The notes: generated from the sequence alone by a model not told the origin. DNA of 64,000 bases from Bradyrhizobium sp. LTSP885 (GCF_000938305.1 NZ_JYMT01000042.1:248001-312000), one strand, 5' to 3'; numbered from the stretch's first letter, positions 1-8,467 are shown. Numbers and translations: made by a program.

Positions 1-839
1 CGCCATACGCTGTAGATCACCGCAATCAAGGCGAGCGCCAGCAGGCCGCCGAGACCGGCGGTTTCCGACGGCGTTGAGTAGCCGCCATAGAGCGCGATCA
101 TCACGCCGGTCAGCAGCAGTACGAACGGCAGCACCCGCGGCAGCGCGCTGAAGCGCTCGGCCATGGTGAACTCGTCGTGCTGCAGGATCGCTGCGTCCTT
201 GCCGGTTGCGTCATAGACGGCGCGGGCCGCGGCATATTCTTTCCGGAAGCGATACACGGCGTAGACGCCGAACAGCGTCACCAGCAACAGCCCGGGGCCG
301 ATGCCGGCGAGGAACAGTCGGCCCAGCGATTTCTCGGCGGCGACCGCAAACAGGATCATCGTGATCGACGGCGGCAGCAGGATGCCGAGCGTGCCGCCGG
401 CGGCGATGATCCCTGCGGCGAAGCCGCCGGAATAGCCGCGCTTGCGCATCTCGGGGATGCCGGCCGAGCCGATCGCCGAGCAGGTTGCCGGTGAGGAGCC
501 CGCCATCGCTGCGAACAGCGCGCAGGCGAACACGTTGGCGACGCCGAGACCGCCGGGCACGCGATGCAGCCAGGCATGCAGCGCCGAATAGAGATCCTGA
601 CCGGCGCGGGATTTTCCGATCGCAGCGCCCTTCAGGATGAACAGCGGGATCGACAGCAGCGTGATCGAGGCCATCTCCTCGTAGACGTTCTGCGTCACCG
701 TATCGAGCGAGGCCGCCGGCATGTAGATGGCCATGAACACGACTGCAACGGCGCCCAGCGCGAACGCAATCGGCATGCCCGAGAACATCGCAACCAGGGT
801 GGCGAGCCCGTAGGAGACGCCAATACCAAACACGGTCAT
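1..839 (-). CDS. dctM: TRAP transporter large permease, DctM family (3' part lost at window edge)
   Basis: Inner-membrane, ion-coupled large subunit of a tripartite TRAP importer for an organic acid. The reading frame is open to the left window edge, so the C-terminus is missing. It starts at ATG 839, which overlaps the stop of the small permease as ATGA (836-839). The visible ~279 residues are strongly hydrophobic. They include the family-typical region GSSPATCSAIGSAGIPEM and a PPS-I-M stretch (LLPPSITMILFAVAAEKS), as expected for DctM. It is the last gene of a dctP-dctQ-dctM operon. The substrate cannot be read from sequence. Confidence 0.93.
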   Translation of the reverse strand, partial: MTVFGIGVSYGLATLVAMFSGMPIAFALGAVAVVFMAIYMPAASLDTVTQNVYEEMASITLLSIPLFILKGAAIGKSRAGQDLYSALHAWLHRVPGGLGVANVFACALFAAMAGSSPATCSAIGSAGIPEMRKRGYSGGFAAGIIAAGGTLGILLPPSITMILFAVAAEKSLGRLFLAGIGPGLLLVTLFGVYAVYRFRKEYAAARAVYDATGKDAAILQHDEFTMAERFSALPRVLPFVLLLTGVMIALYGGYSTPSETAGLGGLLALALIAVIYSVW

Positions 840-1390
840 CGGCGCGCGCCACCGGTCAGCGGAATGATGATCTGCAGCAGGATCTGCACGCAGAGAAGTG
901 TCATGCCAAGCGCCATCAGCACATAGGGGATCGCGAGCGGCGGCGACCACATCGAGTTGGAAACCTGGCCGTCGACATAGGCCTCATGCGCCAGGGTCCA
1001 GGACTTCCAGGCGAAGAAGGTGCAGAACGCGAAGCTCGCGACATCGACCAGCCAGAGCCTGACGCTGTTCGCCCGCGTCGAGAGCAGGCCGACGAATGCC
1101 TCGATGCCGATATGGCCGCGCTGGCTCTGCACATAGGCCGCGGACATGAAGGTGGCGCCGACCAGCAGGAACACGGCGGCCTCGTCCTGCCAGTAGTTCG
1201 CCATGTGGAAGACGGCGCGCCCGAGCACGCTGTAGCTGAGGACCACGCAGGCCGCGATCAGGGCGATCGCGGCAAACACCACAATGATATTGTTGCAGAT
1301 GGAAAGCGCGCGTTCGAGCACCGCCACGGGCGTGTTGCCCGCGACAGGGCTTGCGGCTTCGGCTTGATCCGGGATCGGACCATGCATCAT
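836..1390 (-). CDS. dctQ: TRAP transporter small permease, DctQ family
   Basis: A 184-residue inner-membrane subunit that links binding protein and large permease. About four hydrophobic segments are visible: IIVVFAAIALIAACVVLSY, AVFLLVGATFMSAAYV, a segment around VDVASFAFCTFFAW, and ALGMTLLCVQILLQIII. The conserved W-x-D-E after the first segment (NYWQDEAAVF) fits DctQ. The chosen start is ATG 1390, because it overlaps the dctP stop as ATGA (1387-1390). A longer frame exists upstream but would run far into dctP. Its own stop overlaps the dctM start, so the three genes are translationally coupled. Confidence 0.92.
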   Translation of the reverse strand: MMHGPIPDQAEAASPVAGNTPVAVLERALSICNNIIVVFAAIALIAACVVLSYSVLGRAVFHMANYWQDEAAVFLLVGATFMSAAYVQSQRGHIGIEAFVGLLSTRANSVRLWLVDVASFAFCTFFAWKSWTLAHEAYVDGQVSNSMWSPPLAIPYVLMALGMTLLCVQILLQIIIPLTGGARR

Positions 1391-2409
1391 GCGGCGACGT
1401 CGCTTGCGAGTTTCAGTAGAGTGGCCGCGGTCGCAGTCTTGGCGCCGTAGTCCTTCCAGGCGGTATCGCGCGCAATGTCGCGCCACTTGCCGACGATCGT
1501 GGTGTCGAGCGCGCTAACCTTGGCGCCGGCCTTCTCATAGACTTTGGCGACCTCGGCGTCGTCGTCCTGCGCGCCCTTGCGGCCGAAGGCTTCCAGCTCC
1601 TCGCCGACCGAAAGGATGATGTCCTGCTGGTTCTTGGGCAGCTTGTCGAAGATCGCCTTGGACATCATCAGCGGCTCCAGCATGAACCAGTAGGACGCGC
1701 CTGCGCCCGAGGTCAGGGATTTCGCAATCTCCTCGAGGCGGAACGAGATCAGGCTGGTGGAGGAGGTGATGCCGGCATCGCAGGCGCCGGTCTGCATCGC
1801 CGCGTAGAGCTCGTTGGAGGGCACCGACAGCACGGCGGCGCCGGCGGTCTGAAGCACCATGTCCATTTCGCGCGAACCGCCGCGCACCTTCATGCCCTTG
1901 GCGTCTTCCGGCGCCACGATCGGCTTCGAGCGGCTGGCGACACCGCCGGCCTGCCAGACCCAGGAGATCAAGATGATGCCCTTGTCGGCGAGGAAATCGG
2001 TCAGCGCCTTGCCGACCGGCTCCTTCTTCCAGCGCATGCCCTGGTCGTAGGTCGTGACGAGACCCGGCATCAGGCCGATATTGGTCTCCGGGAGTTCACC
2101 GCCGGCATAGGGCATCGGATACAGGCTGAGATCGAGCGCGCCCTTGCGCATCGCCGAGAACTGCGCGTTGGTCTTGATCAGCGAGGAGTTCGGATAGACC
2201 TCGGCGGCAAGCTCGCCGCCGGATCGCTTTGCCACCTCGGCTGCGAACACCCGGCAGAGACGGTCGCGGAAGTCGCCCTTGTCGATGGTGCCGCCGGGGA
2301 ACTGGTGCGAGATTTTCAGTGTGGTCGCGGCATGCGCAGTGCCTGTGCCCATCTGCAGGATGGCGGGCGCGGCGAGGGCGGACGCGAGGACGTGGCGGCG
2401 TGTGAGCAT
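1387..2409 (-). CDS. dctP: TRAP transporter substrate-binding protein, DctP family
   Basis: Periplasmic solute-binding protein of 340 residues that feeds the DctQM permease. The N-terminus has a twin-arginine-like signal (MLTRRHVLASALAAP, then AHAA cleavage). The TRAP family features follow: the KISHQFPGG opening, an R-x-x-x-E-x-x-x-R-S-G-G segment, the GGSREMDMV region where the family carries its ligand arginine, and the LYAAMQTGACDA segment. It is first in the operon and the only copy. Neighbouring genes do not reveal the ligand; sugar acid or dicarboxylate is a guess. Confidence 0.93.
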   Translation of the reverse strand: MLTRRHVLASALAAPAILQMGTGTAHAATTLKISHQFPGGTIDKGDFRDRLCRVFAAEVAKRSGGELAAEVYPNSSLIKTNAQFSAMRKGALDLSLYPMPYAGGELPETNIGLMPGLVTTYDQGMRWKKEPVGKALTDFLADKGIILISWVWQAGGVASRSKPIVAPEDAKGMKVRGGSREMDMVLQTAGAAVLSVPSNELYAAMQTGACDAGITSSTSLISFRLEEIAKSLTSGAGASYWFMLEPLMMSKAIFDKLPKNQQDIILSVGEELEAFGRKGAQDDDAEVAKVYEKAGAKVSALDTTIVGKWRDIARDTAWKDYGAKTATAATLLKLASDVAA

Positions 2410-2738
2410 GGGTTCCCCCCTGAAGAGCTTCTTGATGGGCTGTTAGGCCGGCGCTGGGCGCACCTTAGCCGGTCTTCGCGTGAATCTTCTCTAGTCTGAT
2501 AGTTCGAGGGCTCTGATAGTGCGAGTGGACGCGCGACGGCAAGCTCCGGCTTGTTGCGATGCACAGTGCGGCGCGACGACGCAGTGTCGTCCGACCCCCG
2601 TGCGCGGTGGATCATCCGAACGCGGGCGGCGCCGCGGTTCAAGAATTCGTCATTGAGGTAACGTTCGATGGTCCTGACGCGTCGACAAGATAGCGGCACT
2701 CGTCGCTCTCACATTCGACCACACCAGGGATGACCATC
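2410..2738. other. intergenic region upstream of dctP and the MXKDX gene
   Basis: This stretch between two divergent genes must hold the promoter of the TRAP operon (minus) and of the MXKDX-repeat gene (plus). I see no convincing small gene, tRNA or strong palindrome in it. Confidence 0.5.
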
Positions 2739-2981
2739 ATGACCACCAAGACCTGCATCGGCCTTTCGGCCGCGCTCCTCTCGTTGAGCGTTGCGCTCGC
2801 ACCCGCCGCGTTTGCCCAGGACAAGATGGGCAAGGACGACGGGATGAAGAAAGAGGACACGATGTCCAAGGAGGGGTCCAAGGATGCCATGAAGAAAGAC
2901 GGTGGCATGATGAAGAAGGACGACGCCATGAAGAAGGATGGCGGGATGATGAAGAAAGACGACGGCATGAAGAAGAACTGA
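2739..2981 (+). CDS. pentapeptide MXKDX repeat secreted protein
   Basis: An 80-residue protein with a clear Sec signal peptide (about 27 residues ending ALAPAAFAQ). The mature part is almost only Met, Lys, Asp and Gly in MKKDG/MKKDD-type pentapeptides. This matches the family named pentapeptide MXKDX repeat protein, whose function is unknown. ATG 2739 is preferred over 2730 because an AGGGA ribosome site (2726-2730) lies 8 nt before it. A bidirectional hairpin follows the gene. Confidence 0.85.
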   Translation: MTTKTCIGLSAALLSLSVALAPAAFAQDKMGKDDGMKKEDTMSKEGSKDAMKKDGGMMKKDDAMKKDGGMMKKDDGMKKN

Positions 2982-3006
2982 CCCGCCGGCACAATGCCAT
3001 CATCGC

Positions 3007-3031
3007 CGGGCCCGCTATCGTGGCGGGCCCG
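3007..3031. terminator. bidirectional hairpin between convergent genes
   Basis: A perfect 9-bp stem (CGGGCCCGC paired with GCGGGCCCG, loop of 7) lies between the stop of the MXKDX gene and the stop of the minus-strand DUF6481 gene. It is well placed to end transcription from both sides. There is no long T tract. Confidence 0.65.
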
Positions 3032-3043
3032 AAGCGTATCAGC

Positions 3044-3400
3044 CTATCGCTTCTTCTTGCCGCGCTCCTTGCGGGCGGCGTAGCGGGCGTCGCGCTTGGC
3101 CTTCTGATCGGCCTCTTCTGCGGCGAGCCTGGCAACTTCCTCTTCCTTTTCGCGGGCGATCCGGACGGCCTCGGCCGCCGCGGCCTCTTCCTCGCGCCGC
3201 TTCTGTTCGGCCTTCTCGACCTCGCGGGCCTCTCTGGCCTTTTCACGCCGTTCGGCGGTCGCTGCGCGCTCGTCGGCGCGCGCCTTCACGGCCGGATCAT
3301 CAGGACCCGGCTGGGTGCGAAACTTGTTGAGGATCTGCTGCCGCGCCAGCAGGGCCGCTTTCTGGCGGTCGGCAAAACCGGGTTCCTTGAAGCCACTCAT
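3044..3400 (-). CDS. DUF6481 family protein, charged coiled coil
   Basis: A 118-residue cytoplasmic protein dominated by a long Arg/Glu/Ala helix from about residue 40 to the end, with a KERGKKKR tail. The opening MSGFKEPGFADRQKAA and overall composition match the DUF6481 family, common in Bradyrhizobium and relatives. No enzyme motif, signal peptide or membrane segment is present. Function is unknown; nucleic-acid binding through the basic tail is only a guess. Confidence 0.8.
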   Translation of the reverse strand: MSGFKEPGFADRQKAALLARQQILNKFRTQPGPDDPAVKARADERAATAERREKAREAREVEKAEQKRREEEAAAAEAVRIAREKEEEVARLAAEEADQKAKRDARYAARKERGKKKR

Positions 3401-3582
3401 AGAGGAAGCCTTGCTGCTTTCTGTTCGGGGGATGGGGTTTCAGTTGGGCGTCTAATAGGTGAAGCCTGCGCAAAACGCCAGCGTTGAACGAGGGCGACAG
3501 AGCAGGGGAGATATGAGTGAACAGCAAATAGCCCAAAAACCATCCTGATGGGTGCGCTGGTCACCGCGATTCGCCGAAAATT

Positions 3583-3921
3583 CTAACCGCGCGGGACCTG
3601 CTCGGGCCGCCCGTTGGTGCCCAGGACCTTTGCGCCCAGAACCTTTAAGCCCAGGACCTTTAAGCCCAGGACCTTTAAGCCCAGGACCTTTAAGCCCAAG
3701 ACCTTTGTGCCCAAGACCTTGGCAACCGTTTCGGCCGTCATCGTGGCCCGGTCGGAGGCCCGTTGGACCTCCAGCCTGTCACGCGCTCTTTCCTGGACCA
3801 GCAGGTCGATCAGCCGCCGCCGGCTGGTCTCGTCGATAGCTTCCGATAGCAATCGCCGGTAACGCTGATAGTCGTAGGTGGTTTCCCGGGTCGCTTCCCG
3901 GGTCGATTCTTGTTCGCTCAT
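3583..3921 (-). CDS. hypothetical protein with C-terminal KVLG tandem repeats
   Basis: A 112-residue protein starting at ATG 3921 (MSEQESTREATRETTY). The first ~65 residues are charged and helical (YQRYRRLLSEAIDETSRRRLIDLLVQE split across two helices). The C-terminus has seven consecutive KVLG(T/L/A) pentapeptides encoded by a 15-bp tandem DNA repeat, then a short tail. The helical part resembles short conserved proteins of rhizobia that I cannot name. The repeat copy number is likely variable between strains. Function is unknown. Confidence 0.7.
   Translation of the reverse strand: MSEQESTREATRETTYDYQRYRRLLSEAIDETSRRRLIDLLVQERARDRLEVQRASDRATMTAETVAKVLGTKVLGLKVLGLKVLGLKVLGLKVLGAKVLGTNGRPEQVPRG
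3620..3724. repeat. 15-bp tandem repeat, seven units
   Basis: Seven head-to-tail 15-bp units with consensus CCCAGGACCTTTAAG begin at 3620, 3635, 3650, 3665, 3680, 3695 and 3710. The three central copies are identical. The outer ones differ at one to three positions. The array is in frame inside the minus-strand gene and encodes the KVLGx pentapeptides. Confidence 0.95.
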
Positions 3922-4107
3922 TGGCACGCTCCGCACCACGCGCTCCCTGAGCGAGCAGTTTTTCGCAACCAGCCGCAGCGTGCAACGGAATAGCGGCCTG
4001 GATGCTCCGGCAACGCATTTAATTGCGCGAGTGTTGCAGAATTGATCGCACGCCACCGTGCAAAGCGGCCATGATGGGCGCTCGCATGATTTGGAACCGA
4101 TGCATTC

Positions 4108-4284
4108 ATGAGCGATTCCGACGAGGGAGGCAGCCGCCGCGGCGCGCTGGTGGGACTGCTGGTGGCGGCGGTGATGCTCGCGGTCGGCCTCTGGCTTGCC
4201 CATGACCTGACCGCAGCGAGCAAGCTACAGGACTGCCTGATGTCGGGCCGCACCAACTGCAATGTGATCGAGCCGGCGCGCTGA
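4108..4284 (+). CDS. small single-pass membrane protein
   Basis: A 58-residue frame starting at ATG 4108 (MSDSDEGGSRRGALVG). It has an acidic then Arg-rich N-terminus, one hydrophobic helix (GALVGLLVAAVMLAVGLWL, about residues 12-30), and a short C-terminal tail with two cysteines (DCLMSGRTNCNVIE). The architecture resembles the gene 140 bp downstream (membrane helix, then a tail with two cysteines), so the two may be distant paralogues. Function is unknown. Confidence 0.6.
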   Translation: MSDSDEGGSRRGALVGLLVAAVMLAVGLWLAHDLTAASKLQDCLMSGRTNCNVIEPAR

Positions 4285-4426
4285 TGGTTCTTGCGGCAGT
4301 GCGGTATAGATCCCACATCAAGGTCCAAGGGGTAGTCCGAAAGTTCGGTCCGAAGTGTGGTTTTGATCACATAGGCCGGTGATGGGCGGGCGCCTAGACT
4401 TCTGGGGATCGACAGGAACCAAGACC

Positions 4427-4669
4427 ATGATACCCAATCTGTGGTCCCGAAAGGCCGTGGTGCTGGCCACCGTGGTCGTGACATGCGCTTGCCTGGTGGC
4501 GTTTGTGGCGTTTAGCCTGGCCTCGCCCGAGCAGGTCTCCAGCGCCGCGCTCGGCCCGGACTGGCAATGCAGCAGGGTCGCCTTCGTGCTTACCACCTGC
4601 TCCCGCGTGGACAATGTCGCGACCGGGGCGATCCAGGTGCGGGCGAAGGAAGACTGCCCCGAGCCGTGA
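4427..4669 (+). CDS. small membrane-anchored protein with Cys pair
   Basis: An 80-residue protein from ATG 4427 (MIPNLWSRKAVVLATVV). One long hydrophobic segment covers about residues 9-30. A short extracytoplasmic tail has two cysteines (DWQCSRVAFVLTTCSRVD) that could form a disulfide. A longer frame from 4379 exists but adds only a polar leader. Function is unknown. Confidence 0.6.
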   Translation: MIPNLWSRKAVVLATVVVTCACLVAFVAFSLASPEQVSSAALGPDWQCSRVAFVLTTCSRVDNVATGAIQVRAKEDCPEP

Positions 4670-4708
4670 CTCGAGCGGCTGGCCGATCCAGGCTGCCCGC
4701 ATCATGCC

Positions 4709-4885
4709 TTATTGTTTCTTGGCGGCACGCGACTTGATCGACAGGCCAAGGCGCATCGCCATTTTCTTGATTCGGTCCGGCGAGCGCCCGGTGGCCCTGG
4801 CGACATCCTCGAGTGTCTTGGAGGAGCGTGCTAGTTCCATCAGTCGGCGGTCCTCCTTGAATGACCAGCGCGGCTTTCGGGCCAT
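4709..4885 (-). CDS. small helix-turn-helix protein
   Basis: A 58-residue basic protein starting at ATG 4885 (MARKPRWSFKEDRRLMELAR). The segment TLEDVARATGRSPDRIKKMA reads as a helix-turn-helix: a helix, the turn around residue 33, then a recognition helix. The tail SIKSRAAKKQ is basic. It probably binds DNA, but the target is unknown. It is too short for many automatic callers. Confidence 0.7.
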   Translation of the reverse strand: MARKPRWSFKEDRRLMELARSSKTLEDVARATGRSPDRIKKMAMRLGLSIKSRAAKKQ

Positions 4886-4914
4886 CGTCTCAATATCCTC
4901 GTCTTGGCAGCAAC

Positions 4915-4946
4915 AAGGCCGTCAGGCAGAATCGCCTGACGGCCTT
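4915..4946. other. perfect 13-bp inverted repeat
   Basis: Arms 4915-4927 and 4934-4946 are perfectly complementary with a 6-nt loop (arm AAGGCCGTCAGGC). It lies between the divergent HTH gene (start 4885) and lipoprotein gene (start 5079), so it is in both leaders rather than after a stop codon. There is no T tract on either side. It could be an operator, an attenuator or part of a small RNA. Confidence 0.6.
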
Positions 4947-5078
4947 GCCGGTGTGGGCCCGGACCTTGGGGAAATGCCCGGTGGATAAGCAATACTGCTT
5001 GCGGATAAGGTCGCAATTGAAACTGGAACTTAACCTAACCAATCAAGGTTACTCCAGTGGAACACGGTGGGAGGCCAT

Positions 5079-5294
5079 ATGCGCAAGGTCGCCATTCTGG
5101 GTGCCGCAGCGCTTGCCCTGTCCGGCTGCTGGTCCGATACCGAGGTCACGGGATCGACCAACACCTGCGCGGCCAATCTCTATCGCCAATACAATCCCAA
5201 GGTCATGGACCAGTGCGTCAACGCCTGCATCAAGTGTGACCACGGCAATGTCACGACCTGTACGACCTCCTGTACGCTGAAGGGGGCGCGATAG
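5079..5294 (+). CDS. small Cys-rich lipoprotein
   Basis: A 71-residue protein starting at ATG 5079, with a GGGAGG ribosome site a few bases before. It has a lipoprotein signal (MRKVAILGAAALALSGC, lipobox LSGC, lipidated Cys17). The mature part holds seven more cysteines, including the ACIKC and TTCTTSC groups, suggesting disulfides or metal binding. Function is unknown. Confidence 0.75.
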   Translation: MRKVAILGAAALALSGCWSDTEVTGSTNTCAANLYRQYNPKVMDQCVNACIKCDHGNVTTCTTSCTLKGAR

Positions 5295-5359
5295 TTGATC
5301 CGCGCACTCGCTGACGTGAGCGGTGGCTTCTACAGTTGAGGCAATGGTCGCGGGCGATA

Positions 5360-6526
5360 TCAGTCCGCGTTCATGAACTTCGGCGCACGCCCATACATCA
5401 GCGCCCGCCACAGCCATTCGATCGGGCCGTAGCGGAAGCGCTGCAGCCACCACCGGCTGGCGATTGCCTGCGCAACATAGACCGCGATGACGATCGCAAG
5501 CCCGGTCACGGAATCGAGCTTGCCGAACAGGCCGAGGCCATAGCCATAGAACACAAACCCGAGAATGACCGATTGCAGGATGTAGTTGGTGAAAGCCATC
5601 CGTCCGACCGGCTCGGCCCAGCGTAACAGACGCGCGCCGGCCGTGGTGGTCTCCACTGCCAGCACCAGCGCAGCATAGCCCAAGGCGAGCGCAAGCGTGC
5701 CCGCGGGACCACTATAGGCCCGTGCAAATGGCGCGAGCGTCAAGGAAAGCCCGGCCGCGATCGCCAGCGCCGCCGCAAGCCACAACCATGCGACCGACCG
5801 ATGTGCCGCCGCGAACAGGCCGGCCCGCCAGCATGCCGCGCCGAGCAGGAACAGCCCGAGCGTGCGCGGGAAGACGTAGCTGTGCAGCGGCAGGAACGCC
5901 GCGACCTCCTTGATCCGGTACGCAAGAATCTCCGAAGAACCAGCCGTCGCGTAGATGCGGTTGGCTTCGCCGACATGGGCGACGAGCCAGGATCGATCGG
6001 GAAAGGGAATGATGGTCGGTAGCACCGGCTGCAGCAGATAAAGCGCGAGGAAGGCCACGCTGCCGGCCGCGATCAGCCATGTCGGCGCAAACAGGAACGG
6101 CAGCACGACCAGACCCGCAAGCGCGTATTCGGCGAGGATATCGCCGTTCCAGATCAGGAAGAGATGGATCAGGCCAAAGCCGAGCAGCACCAGCATTCGC
6201 CGCACCAGGAGACGCGTGCGTTGGTCGTTGTGTGCGAGACGGTCGAACTGGATCGCAAGGCCGACCCCGAACAACAGCGAGAACAGCGCGAACGCCTTCA
6301 TGTCGATGAAGATGTCGAGCACGCGGTCGACAAGGCCGCCGAGCCCCTGGTCCGGCGTGCGCGGCAGGAATTGCTGGAAGATCGAGACCCGGAATTCGGT
6401 CTCTAGGTTGATCGCGAGCACGCCAAACAGCGCAATCCCGCGCAGGGCGTCGATCGAGCCGAGGCGGGACGAGGGGGCAGTAGGGGCGGCCGACGGACGA
6501 ACGGCGTCGCCGCTGACGATGGTCAT
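5360..6526 (-). CDS. DUF418 family membrane protein (YeiB-like)
   Basis: A 388-residue multi-pass inner-membrane protein. The start of the core, RLGSIDALRGIALFGVLAIN (residues ~21-40), is the hallmark of the DUF418/YeiB family, as is the C-terminal GRMAFTNYILQS region (around residue 315). Roughly ten hydrophobic segments are visible. The family is related to acyltransferase-like membrane proteins, but no substrate is known. It is divergent from the deoxygalactonate kinase gene, with a 137-bp shared promoter region. Confidence 0.88.
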   Translation of the reverse strand: MTIVSGDAVRPSAAPTAPSSRLGSIDALRGIALFGVLAINLETEFRVSIFQQFLPRTPDQGLGGLVDRVLDIFIDMKAFALFSLLFGVGLAIQFDRLAHNDQRTRLLVRRMLVLLGFGLIHLFLIWNGDILAEYALAGLVVLPFLFAPTWLIAAGSVAFLALYLLQPVLPTIIPFPDRSWLVAHVGEANRIYATAGSSEILAYRIKEVAAFLPLHSYVFPRTLGLFLLGAACWRAGLFAAAHRSVAWLWLAAALAIAAGLSLTLAPFARAYSGPAGTLALALGYAALVLAVETTTAGARLLRWAEPVGRMAFTNYILQSVILGFVFYGYGLGLFGKLDSVTGLAIVIAVYVAQAIASRWWLQRFRYGPIEWLWRALMYGRAPKFMNAD

Positions 6527-6663
6527 TTCGAATCCCGGGCATCGGCCTGCGACGCAGGAGACTACTCATCAATCGTGGGCCTTGCACGATGAAATGAACG
6601 GCTTTATCGCGGTAGACGCGACGCCGTCGAAGACGAAAGCTGGTGATCGTGGGACACAACTCT

Positions 6664-7578
6664 ATGAGCGAAGCTTCATATGTCGCGGTCGATTGGGGCA
6701 CCAGCAGCTTGCGGCTGTGGCTGATGGATCGTGCTGGTGGCATCCTCGGGGAACGCCGCAGCGACGAGGGCATGATGGCGGCGGCCAAGACTGGCTTTGC
6801 ATCCGTGCTGCAATCGCATCTCGATGCCCTCGCTGTGGCGGCCAATTTGCCGGTCGTGATCTGCGGCATGGCCGGCGCGCGGCAGGGCTGGGTCGAGGCT
6901 GGTTACGTCGACACGCCGGCGCGTCTCACCGATATCCTCGACCGCGCCGCTCGCGTCCCCGACCAGGCACGCGAGATCCGGATCCTGCCGGGGATCGCGC
7001 AGCGCGATGCGGGGGCGCCCGACGTGATGCGCGGCGAGGAAACCCAGTTGCTCGGCGCACTCGGCCTGGATGCTGCTGGCGAGGCCATCGTGTGCATGCC
7101 GGGGACGCATTCGAAATGGGTCCGCGTCCACGGCGGCACCGTCGAGCGCTTTGCGACCTTCATGACCGGAGAGCTGTTCAGCGCTGTTGTCAGCGACACG
7201 ATCCTGTCGCATGCGGTTGGTGGCGCCGAGGATGCCGTGGACGCCGATGCCTTCACATCGGCGGTCGCGGAGGCTTTTGCGACGCCGGCGCTCGCCGCCA
7301 ATTTGCTGTTCCGGGTACGATCGCGGCAGCTACTGTTCGGAGGCAGCGCATCGGCCGCGCGCGAGGCGATCTCGGGCACGTTGATCGGCCTCGAACTGGC
7401 GGCGGGACTTGCCGGACAAACGTCGCGAGCCGCCGTCACGCTGATTGCCTCGGGGCGGCTTCAAGTGCTCTATCAATTGGCTCTCGAAACCCTCTCCGTG
7501 CCCAAGAGGTCCGTCGACGCAGAGGATGCAGTCCGCCACGGTCTTGCCAGGGCGGCCGCGGCAATCTGGACGACATGA
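6664..7578 (+). CDS. dgoK: 2-dehydro-3-deoxygalactonokinase
   Basis: A 304-residue sugar-acid kinase that phosphorylates 2-keto-3-deoxygalactonate with ATP in the DeLey-Doudoroff pathway. The N-terminus has the phosphate-binding loop VAVDWGTSSLRLWL (about residues 6-19). Further family blocks are ICGMAGARQGWVEA and CMPGTHSKWVRV (near residue 145), typical of DgoK. ATG 6664 gives the N-terminus closest to the family; an in-frame GTG at 6643 is an alternative. The aldolase that uses its product follows after 24 nt, so the two form an operon. Confidence 0.92.
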   Translation: MSEASYVAVDWGTSSLRLWLMDRAGGILGERRSDEGMMAAAKTGFASVLQSHLDALAVAANLPVVICGMAGARQGWVEAGYVDTPARLTDILDRAARVPDQAREIRILPGIAQRDAGAPDVMRGEETQLLGALGLDAAGEAIVCMPGTHSKWVRVHGGTVERFATFMTGELFSAVVSDTILSHAVGGAEDAVDADAFTSAVAEAFATPALAANLLFRVRSRQLLFGGSASAAREAISGTLIGLELAAGLAGQTSRAAVTLIASGRLQVLYQLALETLSVPKRSVDAEDAVRHGLARAAAAIWTT

Positions 7579-7602
7579 AGGATCAATCCAAAGGATCTGC
7601 CA

Positions 7603-8238
7603 ATGAGTATTCCGTTCCCACCGATGAAGCGTCCGCTGGTCGCGATCCTGCGCGGCGTGCGGCCGGACGAGGCCGATGGCATCGTCAGCGCGCTGATCGA
7701 GGCCGGCATGACGGCGATCGAGATTCCACTCAATTCGCCGGAGCCGTTCCGTTCGATCGCAACTGCGGTCAAGCTTGCGCCCGTCGATGTCCTGATCGGC
7801 GCGGGCACCGTGCTGACGACTGATCAAGTCGATCATCTCCATGATATCGGCGGCCGGCTGATGGTGTCGCCGAACGTCGATGCCGACGTGCTGGCGCGCG
7901 CCGGTGCGCGGTCGATGGTCACACTGCCCGGCGTGTTCTCGCCAACCGAAGCGCTGCTGGCGGCGAGGGCCGGCGCGTCAGGCCTGAAATTCTTTCCGGC
8001 GAGCGTGCTTGGGGCCGCCGGCATCACTGCAATCCGCGCCGTGCTGCCGCCCGACCTGATGATCGCCGCCGTCGGTGGCGTCTCCGACACCCATTTTGCG
8101 GAGTATGTGAAGGCGGGGATTCGCGCGTTCGGCCTCGGCGGCAGCCTCTACAAGCCGGGCATGAATGCTGCCGAGATTGCGGTGCGCGCGAAGCTGGCGA
8201 TCGCAGCGTATGACGCGGCAATCGAAAGCGCTTTATAG
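7603..8238 (+). CDS. dgoA: 2-dehydro-3-deoxy-6-phosphogalactonate aldolase
   Basis: A 211-residue class I aldolase of the KDPG/KDPGal family, splitting 2-keto-3-deoxy-6-phosphogalactonate to pyruvate and glyceraldehyde 3-phosphate. Glu40 (AIEIPLNSP) and the Schiff-base lysine Lys129 (SGLKFFPAS) are present. The C-terminal GVSDTHFAEYVKAG and LGGSLYKPG phosphate loops are also present. It lies directly after dgoK. No galactonate dehydratase or galactose dehydrogenase is nearby, so earlier steps must be elsewhere. Confidence 0.93.
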   Translation: MSIPFPPMKRPLVAILRGVRPDEADGIVSALIEAGMTAIEIPLNSPEPFRSIATAVKLAPVDVLIGAGTVLTTDQVDHLHDIGGRLMVSPNVDADVLARAGARSMVTLPGVFSPTEALLAARAGASGLKFFPASVLGAAGITAIRAVLPPDLMIAAVGGVSDTHFAEYVKAGIRAFGLGGSLYKPGMNAAEIAVRAKLAIAAYDAAIESAL

Positions 8239-8251
8239 GACTCGTTCAGTC

Positions 8252-8467
8252 TTACGCTGCCTCGGCAGAACGGTAGACGGCTGTGCCAACCGGTTGTCCG
8301 CCGACCGAAAACTGGACTTTGTGGGCGCGCCAGTCACCATCGCGCACGGTCTGGAGAATGATCCTCGCAAGGTCGGTGTAATCGTCGGGTTCGCCTGGGT
8401 CGAGGGTGAAGCCATATTTGGGAAGCAACTGGTTCAGGCTATCTCGCACTTCCAGAACGACAGGCAT
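8252..8467 (-). CDS. hypothetical protein
   Basis: A 71-residue acidic protein (MPVVLEVRDSLNQLLPKYGF...). It is convergent with dgoA (14-nt gap). It has no signal peptide, membrane helix or recognised motif. The frame has coding-like composition and no better frame overlaps it, but the call rests on little else. Confidence 0.5.
   Translation of the reverse strand: MPVVLEVRDSLNQLLPKYGFTLDPGEPDDYTDLARIILQTVRDGDWRAHKVQFSVGGQPVGTAVYRSAEAA

Noticed and set aside
1-8238. Linking the TRAP transporter to the deoxygalactonate genes as a galactonate importer
   Set aside because: More than 4 kb with unrelated genes lies between them, and no shared regulatory site is visible.
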